Shown here: positions 10,223 through 21,229 of the stretch, one piece after another
How positions within the stretch are numbered: position 1 is the first letter of the stretch
How the letters are laid out: every line of letters starts with the position of its first letter
Source: Kingdonia uniflora
Taxonomy: Eukaryota; Streptophyta; Magnoliopsida; Ranunculales; Circaeasteraceae
Length of the DNA stretch: 64,000 nt
Assembly: GCA_014058105.1 (NCBI GenBank)
Contig: JACGCM010002458.1
Coordinates: 1 to 64,000, forward strand
Reading direction: 5' to 3'
The notes under the pieces: generated by a model
The model's input: the letters and a program-made list of their open reading frames with translations, nothing else
Database searches by the model: none
Told to the model about the DNA's origin: nothing
Position numbers and translations under genes: made by a program

Positions 10223-11798
10223 TTACTTCTTATAGCTACAATCTTTGAATGATTCAAGGTCCACAATGTATTCGAACATCCATCCCTCTTTAAAAATGTA
10301 CTTGAGGAACCTCTGTAAGGCATAGAAATTGTCAGTAGAATAATAGTTTACCTTATGATGCAGGCAATATGGTTGATTATCGGCTGGTTCCAGTTGTTGA
10401 GAGATGCGGTAGAGCTTATCTTTCACAAGTAGTAGAAAAATTGTAGAGATTTAGACGTTCATCTTTGGGAGGATAGGTTTGCTTGGTAGAACGCCTTTCT
10501 GAGGGTAGCCAGTATTGCCCTTGGTACGCTTCTGATCTCCCTATTCCTCTTTGGGTTCAGTGCTTTGATCTGTAGATGGATCTTTGGTGTTGAGGATGGA
10601 TTTAGTAGATTTTTTTCGCACATAAATCATCCTCTCTAGGTCACCATAACTATTGACCTTGGTGATCATATCCTCCAAGGTTGTTGGTTTATTAAGGAAG
10701 AGGTGCTCTTTGGCCTTACAGTCGAGCTGGAGCGCGTTGGTAAAAGCAGTAACAACTATTTTCTGATTGAGGTTATCCACTTTACGCGTGAGCTCTAAAA
10801 ATTTCTTCGTAAAAGCCTCGAGCTTCTCTCCGTATGACTATTTGAGATTAATAAGAGAATAAAAATTCTCCTCTTTATCCCTATTGTAAGCATATATCTT
10901 GACGAACTATTTCTGCAGTTGGTCGAATATATATATGGAGTCCTCAGGGAGATAGTGGAACTATCGGCTATACTTGTGGCGAACAAACGGCAGAGGATGT
11001 GGCTAAGATTGGAGTACAACCCCAATGAATCACGGTACTCTTGAATGTTCTCCTTCGGGTCGGTACTTTTGTATTTGCAATTTTTTGGAGTATGGAAACC
11101 TTTCGGTATCTCCATATCGAGTAGTTCTTTGGCCATCAGACATCCTTGTAATTTTGTGATATCATTGGTAGTACCCAGAACTTGTGCATCAATCAACTCC
11201 TTAATTGGTTGGTCCATATGCTCTTTCGTGACATAATGACGTGTTGGCGAAATCGATGGACGGGTAAGTTGTGGATGATGAGTACCAGTACCTTCACTCA
11301 AACAATCTCGTGCTAGAACTTGACGTTGAGGTCGTTGTTCTTCTTCCTGAGCGACGGAAATTCGGTTTCCCTGACTGGCTTCAGACTGAACTTTACCCCC
11401 CAAATGTATGGAGGGCTATGGTTCGTGCTTAGATTCCAAGAAATAACTTTACTGGCGACTCCCTGAGGTCCTAATCTTTTCCTTGCATAAACACGGGAGG
11501 TCTCTGGCAATTGATCGTGACCTCTCGCTGGAGGAGCCTGCTGAGAATTTTTTAGAGCCTCTAAGGCAGTCTGTATTGCTATCATCTGGTCTTCATGTCG
11601 TTTGAGCACTGTCAATTGAGCTTGTCATTTTGTGTAGAGCTCCTTCTCACGGAGCTCCTGATCCTTAGTTAACTGAAGTTCGAGGTCATCCCATTTCTCT
11701 GTTTCGGCGCTGAGATTCGCCCGCAACTCTGTAGGTTGCCTTGGCTCTATTAAAGCATCGAGTTTGATGCATGTAGCCGATCATCTGGAAATAACCAT
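10223..11798 (-). pseudogene. gag of element A
   Basis: Starts at an ATG (11798) about 50 bases inside the primer site. Recognisable segments are the coiled N-terminal region (11313-11615) and the capsid-type segment KELLDMEIPKGFHTPKNCKY (near 11090). After it come FTNALQLDCKAKEHLFLNKP (10541-10780) and a short Cys/His segment PYCLHHKVNYYSTDNFYAL (near 10370). The LQWFHSLP core seen in B is lost by a small deletion and frameshift near 10980. It is the structural protein of the virus-like particle, now broken. Confidence 0.8.
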
Positions 11799-11850
11799 GA
11801 TTGAAAATTATAGCTAAAGAATGCCTTAGGATATTGGGGAAATGTAATTT

Positions 11851-11870
11851 TTCCCACAGACGGTGCCAAA
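11851..11870 (-). other. Primer-binding site of element A
   Basis: The minus strand reads TTTGGCACCGTCTGTGGGAA directly after the LTR end ATTACA. The same site occurs after the B LTR (19327-19346) and, slightly changed, after the C LTR (24257-24276). Confidence 0.85.
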
Positions 11871-12492
11871 TGTAATGGCCAAATTCCGTAAGCTCAAAAT
11901 GGCTTAGAATTCGCTATCACACCAATGAACTTGCGACAATATTCTAATAGAAAGTAAAAAGTGATACAAGTGATTTTAGCCTGGAAAACTTTTGAATAGG
12001 TAAAAATCTATGACCTCGAGTGGAGGATTTTTGTAAAAGTATCTTTATTACTTGAGGCGGATATCTTATTACTAGTGATCTCTTGATGTATAAATGTTTG
12101 AACATTGCAACTAAGAAGTTTGAATGTTTTTGAGAATCTGCAACAAGTAGTTTCTTGGTGATCACTTGTGTAATTTTTTTGGTGACCGCCTCTTCTTGAA
12201 CTTCTCCTTTATATAGGCCTTCTCTGTAGTTCTTCATCGTACAGGAGCTCATTCTCTGAACAATATGGCTAGTGGCAGTTGACTGAGTAACTGACAATTT
12301 TGTAGGAGACAGGTGTCTTTGAGTAGTTAAGTTTTTTCGGTTTAAAGTTTGACCCACGTTCTTCTCCAGCTCGTGGAGTAGTTTGATATGTTGACTGGAG
12401 AAGTCATGTTGAAAATGCGTAAGTTTGAGATGGAGGTAATTCAGATTGGTGACAACTCAATTTTAGGAAAGATCAAGGGATAGGTCCCTACA
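11871..12492 (-). repeat. 5' LTR of element A
   Basis: 622 bp on the minus strand, from TGTAGGGACC to GGCCATTACA, homologous to 5687-6311. A TATA box (TATATAAAG) lies near 12208-12217, about half way, where a U3/R border is expected. The upstream edge touches the middle of an antisense-ORF remnant of element B with no polypurine tract, so this LTR more likely entered with A than closed B. Confidence 0.9.
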
Positions 12493-12800
12493 GTAGGCAT
12501 CGAACTCAGTGATGTTAATGGCAGTAATTGCCTATTTTGTTGAGGAAATTAGGAATTTTAAGTTAGAGAGGAATATCTTGCACGACTGTTTGTCAGGTAT
12601 ATGATGCATCTATAGAGCTGAAGTAGATCAAGGAAACTTTATGAACTCCATCGAAACAGAGTTAGGTTCTCGATCTGCTAAATTAATAGAGCATGGTGGG
12701 GTCACTGTGGCTAATTGAGCTCGTGAGTTTATGGCTGACCGTTCTCCTTTGTGGGGGAAAACGTGGCTGATCTCCTAACAATAGAAAACAATTCTTACTA
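12493..12800 (+). pseudogene. Antisense-ORF remnant of element B
   Basis: The plus strand near 12530-12590 reads YFVEEIRNFKLERNILHDCL, clearly related to the end of P's aORF (YFVEEVKILELERDTLIKSL). The flanking DNA also aligns base by base with P 890-1211. Only the C-terminal end of the aORF survives; everything upstream in the aORF direction (P 1211-5686) is absent. The edge coincides with A's LTR, so A either inserted here or a deletion ended at the LTR. Confidence 0.75.
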
Positions 12801-12839
12801 GTCATTGTAAATGTGACATGAAAAAGTATCTGTCGCAGA

Positions 12840-13450
12840 CATATTGAGAGATGAAAGCTAGTTTTACCTTTGCTTTATCTTATGTTTGGTAGAGTTCTTT
12901 GATTAAAAATGAGCATTACCTTCATTTTAATTTCAGAGTATAAATGTCGTAGCCATATTTAAAGAGATGAATGGTAGTTTGACATTTGCTTTCTCTTATG
13001 TTTGGTAGAGTTCCTAGATTAAAACTAGTATTACCTTTGCTTTAATCATGGAGTATAATGTCGCAGCTATATTAAAAGAGATGAAAGCTAGTTTGGCCTT
13101 TGCTTTATCTTATGTCAGGTAGAGTTCCTTGATTAAAAACATGCCCTACCTTTATTTTAATCGTAGAGTATAATGTCGCAGCCATATTGATAAAGATGAA
13201 AGCTTGTTTGACATTTTCTTTATCTTATGTCTGGTAGAGTTCCTTGATTGAAAACTAGTATTACCCTTTGTTTTAATCGCGGAGGATAATGTCACAGCCA
13301 AATTGAAAGAGATGAAATCTACTTTGACCTTTGCTTTATCTTATGTATGGTAGTGTTCCTTGATTGAAAATTAGTATTGCCTTTGATTAAATCATAGAGT
13401 ATGTATAGAGTCAATAAAAGTTAGTATTATCCTTGCTTTAACCGGAATAG
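12840..13450 (-). repeat. ~115-bp tandem repeat, about five units (element B)
   Basis: Units begin at about 12849, 12962, 13078, 13192 and 13309. Each has AGAGATGAAAGCTAGTTT, CTTTGCTTTATCTTATGT and GGTAGAGTTCCTTGATTAAA-like blocks. They share blocks with the ~160-bp units of P and A but lack the segment containing GTAGAAACTTG. The remaining spacer to 13850 aligns with P 1-400. Confidence 0.85.
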
Positions 13451-13859
13451 TGGTCAATTAAAAGCTAGTATTACCTTTGCTTTACTCTATGTATTATCTT
13501 CGTAAGTAGAGAGTTGTATGGGATAAAACTTGGAAGTCTTCATTGAATAGAATATGATGTTTATTGGACGGAGATGAAAATCTCACTTTTAGAATGGAAA
13601 AAGTGAGAATTTAAAATGGAGTAGTGGGGGACTTAACAATAGTACCATTTTATTCACCTAGTATTCCAAGGATTTGAGATATGAACTCCCTCTTTGGTCA
13701 TGAGGTAATATGAACCTTGGCCTATGAAACCAGTGATAAGGAATTGACCCTCCTAATTTTATGCTAGTTTCCCAGTATGAGGCTCTTTTCTGTGTTGAGG
13801 GATTTATCTAAGGACGAGATCGTTGATTTAGAATGTATGACTTCTGACTCGTCTATTGT

Positions 13860-14800
13860 ACGAACTGGCCAGCATATGGTGATATCGACCTAGGTTAACG
13901 ATGGTGCATTCCCTTATTTATGTGATCAAATTGAGGTTGCAAGCCAATTCAAACTCATTTTCCTCATCAGTTAGCTCGTAATCTTTGACTAGATGATGTT
14001 ATTCGGAGGGATTGACGGTCTTGGTGCCATGGGCAAGGAGGAAGGGAGTACAGCCTGTCGACAGACGTAGAGTGGTACGATATGCCCAGAAGACATGAGG
14101 ATGTTCTTGTACCCATTCCCTTTTTTCTGTGAGTAAAACCTTTTCTTGAGTCCGTCCACGATGGTTTTATTGGTGATTTCGGCTTAGCCATTGCCTTGAT
14201 GGTAGTAGGGGTTGGATATTGAGTGGATGATATTGTGTTTGTTGAGGAAAGCTATGATTTTTTTTCCAACCAATTGTGGCCCATTATCGATATGAATTAG
14301 GATGGGGCATCCAAACTAAGTAATGATGTGCTACCAGATAAAAGAGATGACCTCTTCTTCTCTGGTTCGATAGAATGGAACTGCCTCTACCCATTTTGTA
14401 AAATAATTTGTAGTTATGAGTAGGTATCGACGGTTAATTGGAGAATTAAGAAATTCATCGACAAGATCGAGCGTCCATCTTTTGAATTGCCAAAACACCT
14501 TGCTTGCATGTAGTTCAAGTGTAAGGGTGCATATCATTTGTCCCTATCATTGACATTTCTTAAATTTGCATGAGTACTCTTTTGCTTGCTTACGCATGCC
14601 TGGCTTAAATACTTCTTGTGTAATAGCTATATTTGTAAGTGATCGACCTGTGGCATGGGAGCCATAAGTCCCTTTAAGTAAATCATAGAGCATCTCATCT
14701 ACTATCTTTTCTAAGGAGGCACATTAGGTAAAACCACGTGACTAATCGGCGATATAAAAACCCGCTTTGATTTGTGTAGCGCTTTGAGTTATCGATCAGC
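13860..14800 (-). pseudogene. Integrase of element B
   Basis: The catalytic core shows FKRWTLDLVDEFLNSPINRR followed by YLLITTNYFTKWVEAVPFYR at 14331-14537. The HHCC domain lies upstream (near 14560-14700) in broken frames. The later part (EITNKTIVDGLKKRF-like, then the HIVPL region) runs to about 13860. Stops and frameshifts interrupt it. The expected acidic residues of the DDE triad after TTNYF cannot all be followed in one frame. Confidence 0.8.
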
Positions 14801-15061
14801 TATCAACGTTCCTTTAGATCTGCTGGAAGGGGTCCTTTGCATTCGTTGTCGGTACCAAGGTAGTCAAGGAAGGGCTTTTGCCAATAGTTTTTTCCCTTTT
14901 ATCACCCCCAATATTAATCACGCATACAAAAATACGATCAATGTTCGGGGTTGATATTATTTCGATCTGGAGATATTGAGCTTCATTTCCTAAGACCCCA
15001 GCTTGATATGCCAAGAAATCAGCATGTTTATTTTTACCTCGAGGAATATATCAAGAGTTAT

Positions 15062-15400
15062 TTACACGAACTTGCTCATCCTATCTGCAATGAAGGTTGT
15101 GTAATTGATCATCTTGCCATTCTTCTTATATTGGTCAGAGTAATGGTGGGCGATGAGTAGTAAATCTGTGTAAACTACGAGTTTTGGGATGCCGAACTCA
15201 AGTACGAGGTCGAGTCCATAAGTAAGAGCTTCGTATATGGTGACATTATTGGAAGCTTTAAAATTTAAGCGCATTGATGTCTTAATTATGTCATTGGAAG
15301 GGGCAATCAATATAATTTCAATTCTAGACCCTACGGGTCCTGCTGATCCATATGAAAGAAGTCTTCACCCATTCCTTATAATCTATTCAGCTCGCTCGTC
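15062..15400 (-). pseudogene. Second RNase H-like domain of element B
   Basis: An 82-codon open stretch reads MRLNFKASNNVTIYEALTYG and KLVVYTDLLLIAHHYSDQYK. It keeps the E in YEAL and the D in VYTD, two of the acidic residues expected of an RNase H fold. It lies between classical RNase H and integrase, the Tat-specific position. Function in the family: an additional RNase H domain of uncertain role. Confidence 0.7.
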
Positions 15401-15599
15401 AAATGCTTTGATGGGTGGATCTTCTGTAATTCCTCTGTAAGGCCTGGATTATGCTCATCCCAGTCAGGATCTTCCACTAAAAAATTCATGAGAAAATCGA
15501 TAATGGCCTGACCCTTATCAGAATGACGTTATTTGAACTTAATATCATGTTCTCCTAAACTGACTGACCATTGTTGCACTCTCCTCGATTTTTTTGTCT

Positions 15600-16760
15600 T
15601 GGACAGAACCTCCCAAAGTTGGTAGTTTGTCATGACTTTGACTGAATAAGCTTTGAAGTAGTGCTTAAGTTTTTGTTAACTGTAAACAAGAGTTAGAAGA
15701 AGTCTCTCAATTTTAGAATACCTCGTTTCCGCTGAAGTGAGGGTTTTGTAGATAAAGTAGACTGGCTTCACAATTTTCCCTTCAAGTCGAATGAGAACTG
15801 AGCTGATTGAAGTATCTATAACTGCTAGGTAGATGAACAGTTCATCATTATCTATTAGGGTACTCATTATGGGAGACTTCCCCAAATAGGTTTTGAGATC
15901 ATGAAAAGTGGCCTCGCATTTTAATGTCCATTGAACCTCAGGATTTGGTTGAACTTTTCCTCATTTGGTACAACCGCGGAGTAGTAGGAACAACCAATGA
16001 TAACAGTCTAAATATTTTGAAATAAATCTGTTGATAGCGGCAATTTTGCCAACAAGTTGTTGGACGTCTTTCGTCATCTTTGGATATTGCATGTTGAGGT
16101 GAGCTTGAATTTGATCTGGATCTGCTTCAATCTTATTCTTGCTAATGAGGTGGCCAAGGAATCGGCCTAAATATACTATGAATTGACACTTATCAAGATT
16201 GAGTCGCATCCTGTAAGTTCTAAGAATGTTGAATATTGTGTTGAGATTTGTAATGTGGTTGACTAACCTTTTGTTCTTGCACAAGAGATCGTTAATGTAG
16301 ACTTTATGACATTCCCAAGATGTGCTTTGAACATAGTAGTTATCAACTGCTAATAAGTCGTGCCTGTGTTTTTGAGTCTGAAGGGCATGACTTTGTAGCA
16401 ATAAAGTCCCCTTTCAGAGTTGAAAGTGGTCTTTTCTTGATCTTCTTCCCAAAGTAGAATCTGATTGTATCCAGAAGCAACGTCTATCATGGATAGGAGT
16501 ACTCGTGACCTGCTGTAGAATCAAGGATTTGATGGAGTTGAGGAGAGGGAAACAGTCCTTTGGAGTATGTTTGTTTAGATCTGTGAAATCTACACAAACT
16601 CAGACTTTTCCATTCTTTTTTACGACAGCAACGATGTTGGATATCCAATCTGGATATTTGGCTTCTCGAATGAATCCCACTTTGATCAATTTCTCAATCT
16701 CCATGTTAACTTCATCTCGTAGTTGAAGTGATAGCCGTTAGTATTTTTGTTTGACCGTCA
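15600..16760 (-). pseudogene. Reverse transcriptase and RNase H of element B
   Basis: RT starts near 16700 (REAKYPDWISNIVAVVKKNG) and shows VCVDFTDLNKHTPKDCFPL. The catalytic box is changed to VYINDLLCK near 16290, where YIDD is expected. The thumb region reads MRLNLDKCQFIVYLGRFLGH and the connection region IAAINRFISKYLDC. RNase H continues at 15676-15885 (KPVYFIYKTLTSAETRYSKI). A frameshift lies after FPLLNSIK. The enzyme would copy element RNA into DNA, but the YIND change and frameshifts disable it. Confidence 0.85.
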
Positions 16761-17019
16761 TGGCGTTGATGTTGATGACCAATTTATAATATCCCTTGGC
16801 CAGATCGACCCCAGGCATCTCTTCGAAAGTCTGCGCAAAAATATCTCGATTTAGTCGTACGAACTGAATGTGAGCATCCTTGTCGTTCTGGATTACCTTA
16901 ACACCAAAGAAAGTACCTCTGTTAGGTCTATCAATGATGACATATTCTGTAGGTTCTTCTATTGAAGGTTGATCATCAAGGTGATCAGCTTTCTATAATT
17001 GTTATGCAGCATATCTGTC

Positions 17020-17640
17020 TGAGGTATCTAGAATTGTTGATACGGTATTTTTGCAAGGTCGAGAAATCTTTTAAATACCCTTGATTTCATAGATGCCATC
17101 ATTGTGTTTGAAGAAAAGTGTTTAATGATAGATGGAAGCGATTCCTTCAATGTTGCGAATCCAGCAGTGGCCCATAATCTCGAGATAACAAGATTTGGCG
17201 TATTACATAGAAGATGACTTCGATGGTAGCTGGTCTTACGGTAATAGGTAAGATCACCTTGTCTACTCGCTCTTTTTTAGAACCATTGAATCCACTAATA
17301 TCGGTGTCGCGTGGAATAACTTGATCGGTCAATTCCATTTGATCGATAGTTCTCTGAAAGAGAATATCAATACCGCTTCCAGTATCGATCATCATTGTGT
17401 AAATAACAAACTTCTTCATCTTAAGCATTATGATTAATGCATCATGATGTAGAAATTTTACATGACTAATGTCGTAATCTTTGAATGAGATCCCAAGCCG
17501 ACGATTGCTCGACTCAGGCAGAAGCTTGGATTCTTTGTCTTAAGGTGTGAAATCGCAGTATTCTGACAGTCTCCGACGCTTGAATCGACAAGAGTTGTTT
17601 GTTTTATGAATTTCAATCATGTCACTGTGGTGTAATATGG
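17020..17640 (-). pseudogene. Aspartic protease region of element B
   Basis: The segment at 17147-17428 keeps an intact-looking active site, YTMMIDTGSGIDILF, followed by SGFNGSKKERVDKVILPIT. Flanking frames are broken. The order after gag and before RT matches elements A and D. It is the best-preserved protease core of the AB pair. Confidence 0.75.
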
Positions 17641-18002
17641 TAGAGATGCTTCTCCACAACTTTATCTTCGACCTGGACGACTTCAAGCTGCTTCTTATAG
17701 TTGTCATCCTTATATGATTTCAGGTCGATAATGTATTTGAACATCCGTCCCACCTTGAAAATGAATTCCAGCAACCTCGGTAAAGCATATTAGTTGTTAT
17801 TAGAATGATGGCTTACCTTGTATTGAATATAGTACGGGCGATTCTCGATTGGTTCCAATGGTTGAGAGGGACGGTAAAGCTTATCCTTGGAGCAAATTCG
17901 AAAAATTATAGAGATCAAACATTCATCCTAGGGAGGACTGGTTTGGGTAATGAACCGTTTTTCGAGGGTTGCCAGTATTTCCCTTAGAGCACTTTGATTA
18001 CC

Positions 18003-19269
18003 CTAATCCTCCTTTGGTTCAGTGCTTCGATCTATGGATGGACCTTTCGTGGTTAGGACTGATTTAGTAGATTTATGCCTTTCAGACATCATCCTTTCCA
18101 GGTCGACCCAACTATTGACCTTGGTGATCATATCTTCCAAGGTCGCAGGTTTGTTAAGGATGAGGTATTCTTTGGCATTGTAGTCAAGCTGGAGCGCGTT
18201 GGTGAAAGCAATAACAGCTATTTTTTGATCAAGATTGTCTTCTTCCCATGAGCTCCAAAAACTTCTTTGCAAAAGCATCGAGCTTCTCTCTGTGTGACCG
18301 TTTATGACTAATAAGAGATTTGAATTCTCCTCTTTGTTTCTGTTGTGAGCGTACGTCTTAATGAATTGTTTTGCAGCTGGTCGGATGTATGTCTGGAGTC
18401 TTCAGGCAAAGAGTGAAACCACTGGAGTGGTTCTTCTTGTAGACTTGTTGCGAACAAACAATAGAGGATGTGTTTGATATTGAAGTACAATCCTAATAAA
18501 TCATGATATTGTTGAATGTGTTCCTTTGGATTGGTGCCCTTGTATTTGCAAATTTTTGGAGTATGGAAACCTTTCGGTATTTCCATATCGAATAGTTCTT
18601 TGGCAATTGGACTCCCTTGTAACTTGGTAAGGTTGTCGGAAGTACCCAAAACTTGTGCTTCGATCAACTCCTTCATACCCTGATCCATATGTAATTGTGT
18701 AACATTTTGACGTGTCGGCTGAGTGGCTTGACGAGAAGGTTGGGGATTATAAATACCGATACCTTCAATCAAACGATCACGTGTTGGAATTTGAGGCTGA
18801 GGTCGTTGTTCTTCCTCCTAACGTTTGGAAAATTAGGGTGCTCAACTGATTTTGGACAGAACTTCACCACCCAAATGAATGAAAGGCTGAGGTTCATGCT
18901 GAATATTTCTAGAAATAGCTTTGTTGGTGGCTCCTCGTGGCCTCAACCTTTCCCGCACAAAAACTTGAGAGTTTTCTCCCAAATTATCGCGATCTCTTAT
19001 TGGAGGAGCCTGTTGAGTATCATATAGAGCTTGTAAGGCAGTCTACATGGTTGTCATCTGGTCTTCATGTTATTTGACCATTGTCAAACAAGCTTATCAC
19101 TTTGCTTTGGGCTCATTCTCACAGAGCTCTCGGTCAAGAGTTAATTGATGTTCGAGCTCATTGTGCTTCTCTGTTTGACATTGAGATTCGCCTGTAGGTC
19201 TATAAGTTGTTCCGGCTAAGCTAAAAGATCGAGTTGGATTCCAGTTGTAGGTCTTCTAGAAGTAAACAT
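18003..19269 (-). pseudogene. gag of element B
   Basis: An ATG at 19269 lies about 60 bases inside the primer site. The capsid-type core is open at 18308-18772 (FDMEIPKGFHTPKICKYKGT, then EPLQWFHSLPEDS). Next comes ALQLDYNAKEYLILNKPATL at 18003-18278. The N-terminal coiled region (18.8-19.27 kb) has several stops. It corresponds segment by segment to gag of A and C. Confidence 0.8.
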
Positions 19270-19326
19270 GATTGAAATTTTTAGTAGAGTAAATGGATGC
19301 CTTCGGATATCGTAGAAATGTCTTCT

Positions 19327-19346
19327 TTCCCACAGACGGCGCCAAA
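19327..19346 (-). other. Primer-binding site of element B
   Basis: The minus strand reads TTTGGCGCCGTCTGTGGGAA right after the LTR end ATTACA, the least altered copy of this primer site in the window. Confidence 0.88.
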
Positions 19347-19469
19347 TGTAATAGCCTAATTTTGTAAGCTCAAGATGGCTTAGAATTACCTCTTACACCA
19401 ATGTTCTTATGATATAAACAAACATGAAATAAAAATTAACACAGGTGATTTAGGGTGGAAACCTTCTGC
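19347..19469 (-). repeat. Truncated 5' LTR of element B (last ~120 bases)
   Basis: Aligns with the inner end of A's LTR (TAAGCTCAAGATGGCTTAGA matches TAAGCTCAAAATGGCTTAGA). Homology ends near 19469, where plus-strand gag sequence of element G begins. Confidence 0.8.
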
Positions 19470-20462
19470 ATTTCCCTATAGCCAAACTTTCAATCAAGGG
19501 AGTTCTTCAGGAAGGAACAACTCATTTTCAAATAATTCTAGAAATTCGTATGATAGATCTTGTCATCAGGGTAGCCTCGTAGGGGAACAATCTTACCAAC
19601 CCAATCTGAATCAATTTGGTTCCTCCTATCAGTTCAACCACCAATCTCTTCAATAGAATGTTCCATATATTTCTCCTCAAAATAGGAAACCATCTTCGGG
19701 GGATGGCATGTAGGCCTTATTACAATCAAATACCCAACTCATGCAATAATTCATCCAAATGAATCAGCAATCCATGGCTAGGATGGAAACAGCCATCCCT
19801 TAATTGGCAACTAGGTTAAGTACTAGAGGCAAAGGTACATTTCCAAGTCAAACTTAGCCCAACCCGAAGGATCAAGTGAGAGCTCCAATAACCGTGATCA
19901 AGCGAATGCGGTTATTACACTTAAAAGTGGTAAAACTATAAACAACAAAGTTTGGGTGCCTAAAGATAAACCTTGTGTTAGTCCTAATCCTTCTATAAAT
20001 ATTGAAGAGGAAGAAGAGTCCATAAGCGAAGAAACACCAATCACAAGGGAAAAAACTGAAAGCGTCACGTCTACGAAAAATATTGAAAATATTTAGCCCA
20101 GCGGCCCAAATGCACCTTTTCCCCACATGCTTGCTAAGAATAGAAAAAAGATTCTGGATGAAGAGGTTAAGGAAATCATCCAAAATCTTAAGATCAGTAT
20201 TCCTTTTAGCGAGGCATTACGACAAATTCCTTCTTACGGGAAATATGTCATGAACTTATGCACGTTCAAGCGACGGATGAATGTTTCCAGAAAGGCTTTC
20301 AACGTCCATAACAGTGATAACTTTATTCAATTGGATGCCCAAGTTAGCTCCATAATCTTGAGCAAAGTACCTCTGAAATACAGAGATTCTGGAATGCCAA
20401 CAATTTCTTGCTACATAGGGACAAACCGGATAGGGAAAGCCTTGCTTGATTTAGCAAAGGTT
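19470..20462 (+). pseudogene. gag C-terminus and protease start of element G
   Basis: Low-complexity gag tail rich in Ser, Asn and Gln (19470-19860), then TRLSTRGKGTFPSQT before a stop and PNPKDQ, a usual gag-pol linker of this branch. The protease approach at 20127-20462 reads LKISIPFSEALRQIPSYGKY and RDSGMPTISCYIGTNRIGKA. It reaches LLDL and then breaks off before the catalytic Gly, where a 15-bp direct repeat marks the junction. Confidence 0.8.
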
Positions 20463-21120
20463 GATGTCCAAGATTGATTTTTTCATTTCAGCAAAGGGAA
20501 TCGAAGTTGATAAAGCAAAGGTAGATGTCATTTCTAGCCTCCCATCCCCATAAAATGTCAAGGACATTTGATCATTCTTGGGGTATGCTCGACCCCTTAA
20601 CAATCTCCTCCTCAAGGACACCACCTTCTTATTTGATGGTCCTTGTCCTGATGTTTTTGAGAACCTCAGGACACGGCTGACATCTTCACCAATCATCCAA
20701 CCTTCTAATTGGAATGAATTTTTTGAGTTAATGTGTAATGCATATAACTAAACCATTGGGGCCATTTTGGCACCACATATTGATAATCTTCCGCACGCCA
20801 TCTATTATGCCTGTAAAATTCTCAATGATGCGCAATTGAATTACATAACCACAAAAAAGATCTTCTAGGTTGCTTTAGAGAAATTACGCTCTTATCTCAT
20901 AGGTTTGAAAGTAATAGTCTATATGGATCATGCTGCAATCAAGCACGTTCTTTCCAAGAAGGACACCAAGCAGCGTTTGATCTGGTGGATAATATTACTT
21001 CAGGAGTTTGATATCGAGATTCAAGATAAAAAAGGTATCAAAAATGTTGTAGCTGGCCACCTTTCTCGATTGGACAATATTTATCCAAATCAGTCGTTAC
21101 CTATTCATGACTCATTTCAT
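20463..21120 (+). pseudogene. RT end and RNase H of element G
   Basis: After the junction the frame resumes at KGIEVDKAKVDVISSLPSP, the last part of RT, then the connection region (SFLGYARPLNNLL) and RNase H. RNase H shows [19 protein letters not shown] and [20 protein letters not shown] at 20905-21060. Everything between protease and the RT C-terminus is deleted, so no polymerase active site exists. Confidence 0.85.
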
Positions 21121-21229
21121 GATGAGCAACTCATGTCTATTCGCTCAATGCCTTCTGTAACATGGTTTGCGAACATTATGAATTATCTTTTCATAGGGTA
21201 ACTTCCTAGCTTTTGGACTAAGCCCGATA

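Larger units (their letters stand above)
6312..12492 (-). mobile_element. Tat-lineage Ty3/gypsy element A (defective, 3' end missing)
   Basis: The minus strand reads 5' LTR, primer-binding site, gag, protease, an RT remnant, RNase H, a second RNase H-like domain, integrase and the repeat spacer. The lineage call rests on the dual RNase H, the primer site, the repeat-rich spacer and sister copies with antisense ORFs. It is dead: the protease active site is altered, the catalytic RT core is deleted, and gag and integrase carry frameshifts and a small deletion. Its 5' LTR abuts a truncated antisense-ORF remnant of element B, as expected if A inserted into B. Confidence 0.85.
12493..19469 (-). 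mobile_element. Tat-lineage Ty3/gypsy element B (truncated at both ends)
   Basis: The minus strand reads the last ~120 bases of a 5' LTR, primer site, gag, protease, RT, RNase H, second RNase H, integrase, a ~115-bp repeat spacer and the start of the antisense ORF. It stops at A's LTR. It is the most complete gag-pol in the window by domain content, but it carries many stops and frameshifts. The 5' LTR is cut at about 19469 by the Athila-like remnant G. Confidence 0.85.

Noticed and set aside
11871..12492. Shared LTR of two tandem elements A and B (recombination product)
   Set aside because: B's side lacks a polypurine tract and ends inside its antisense ORF, so insertion of A into B explains the edge better; tandem sharing was not adopted.
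19327..19346. tRNA gene
   Set aside because: The sequence is a primer-binding site next to an LTR end; no cloverleaf can be formed around it.
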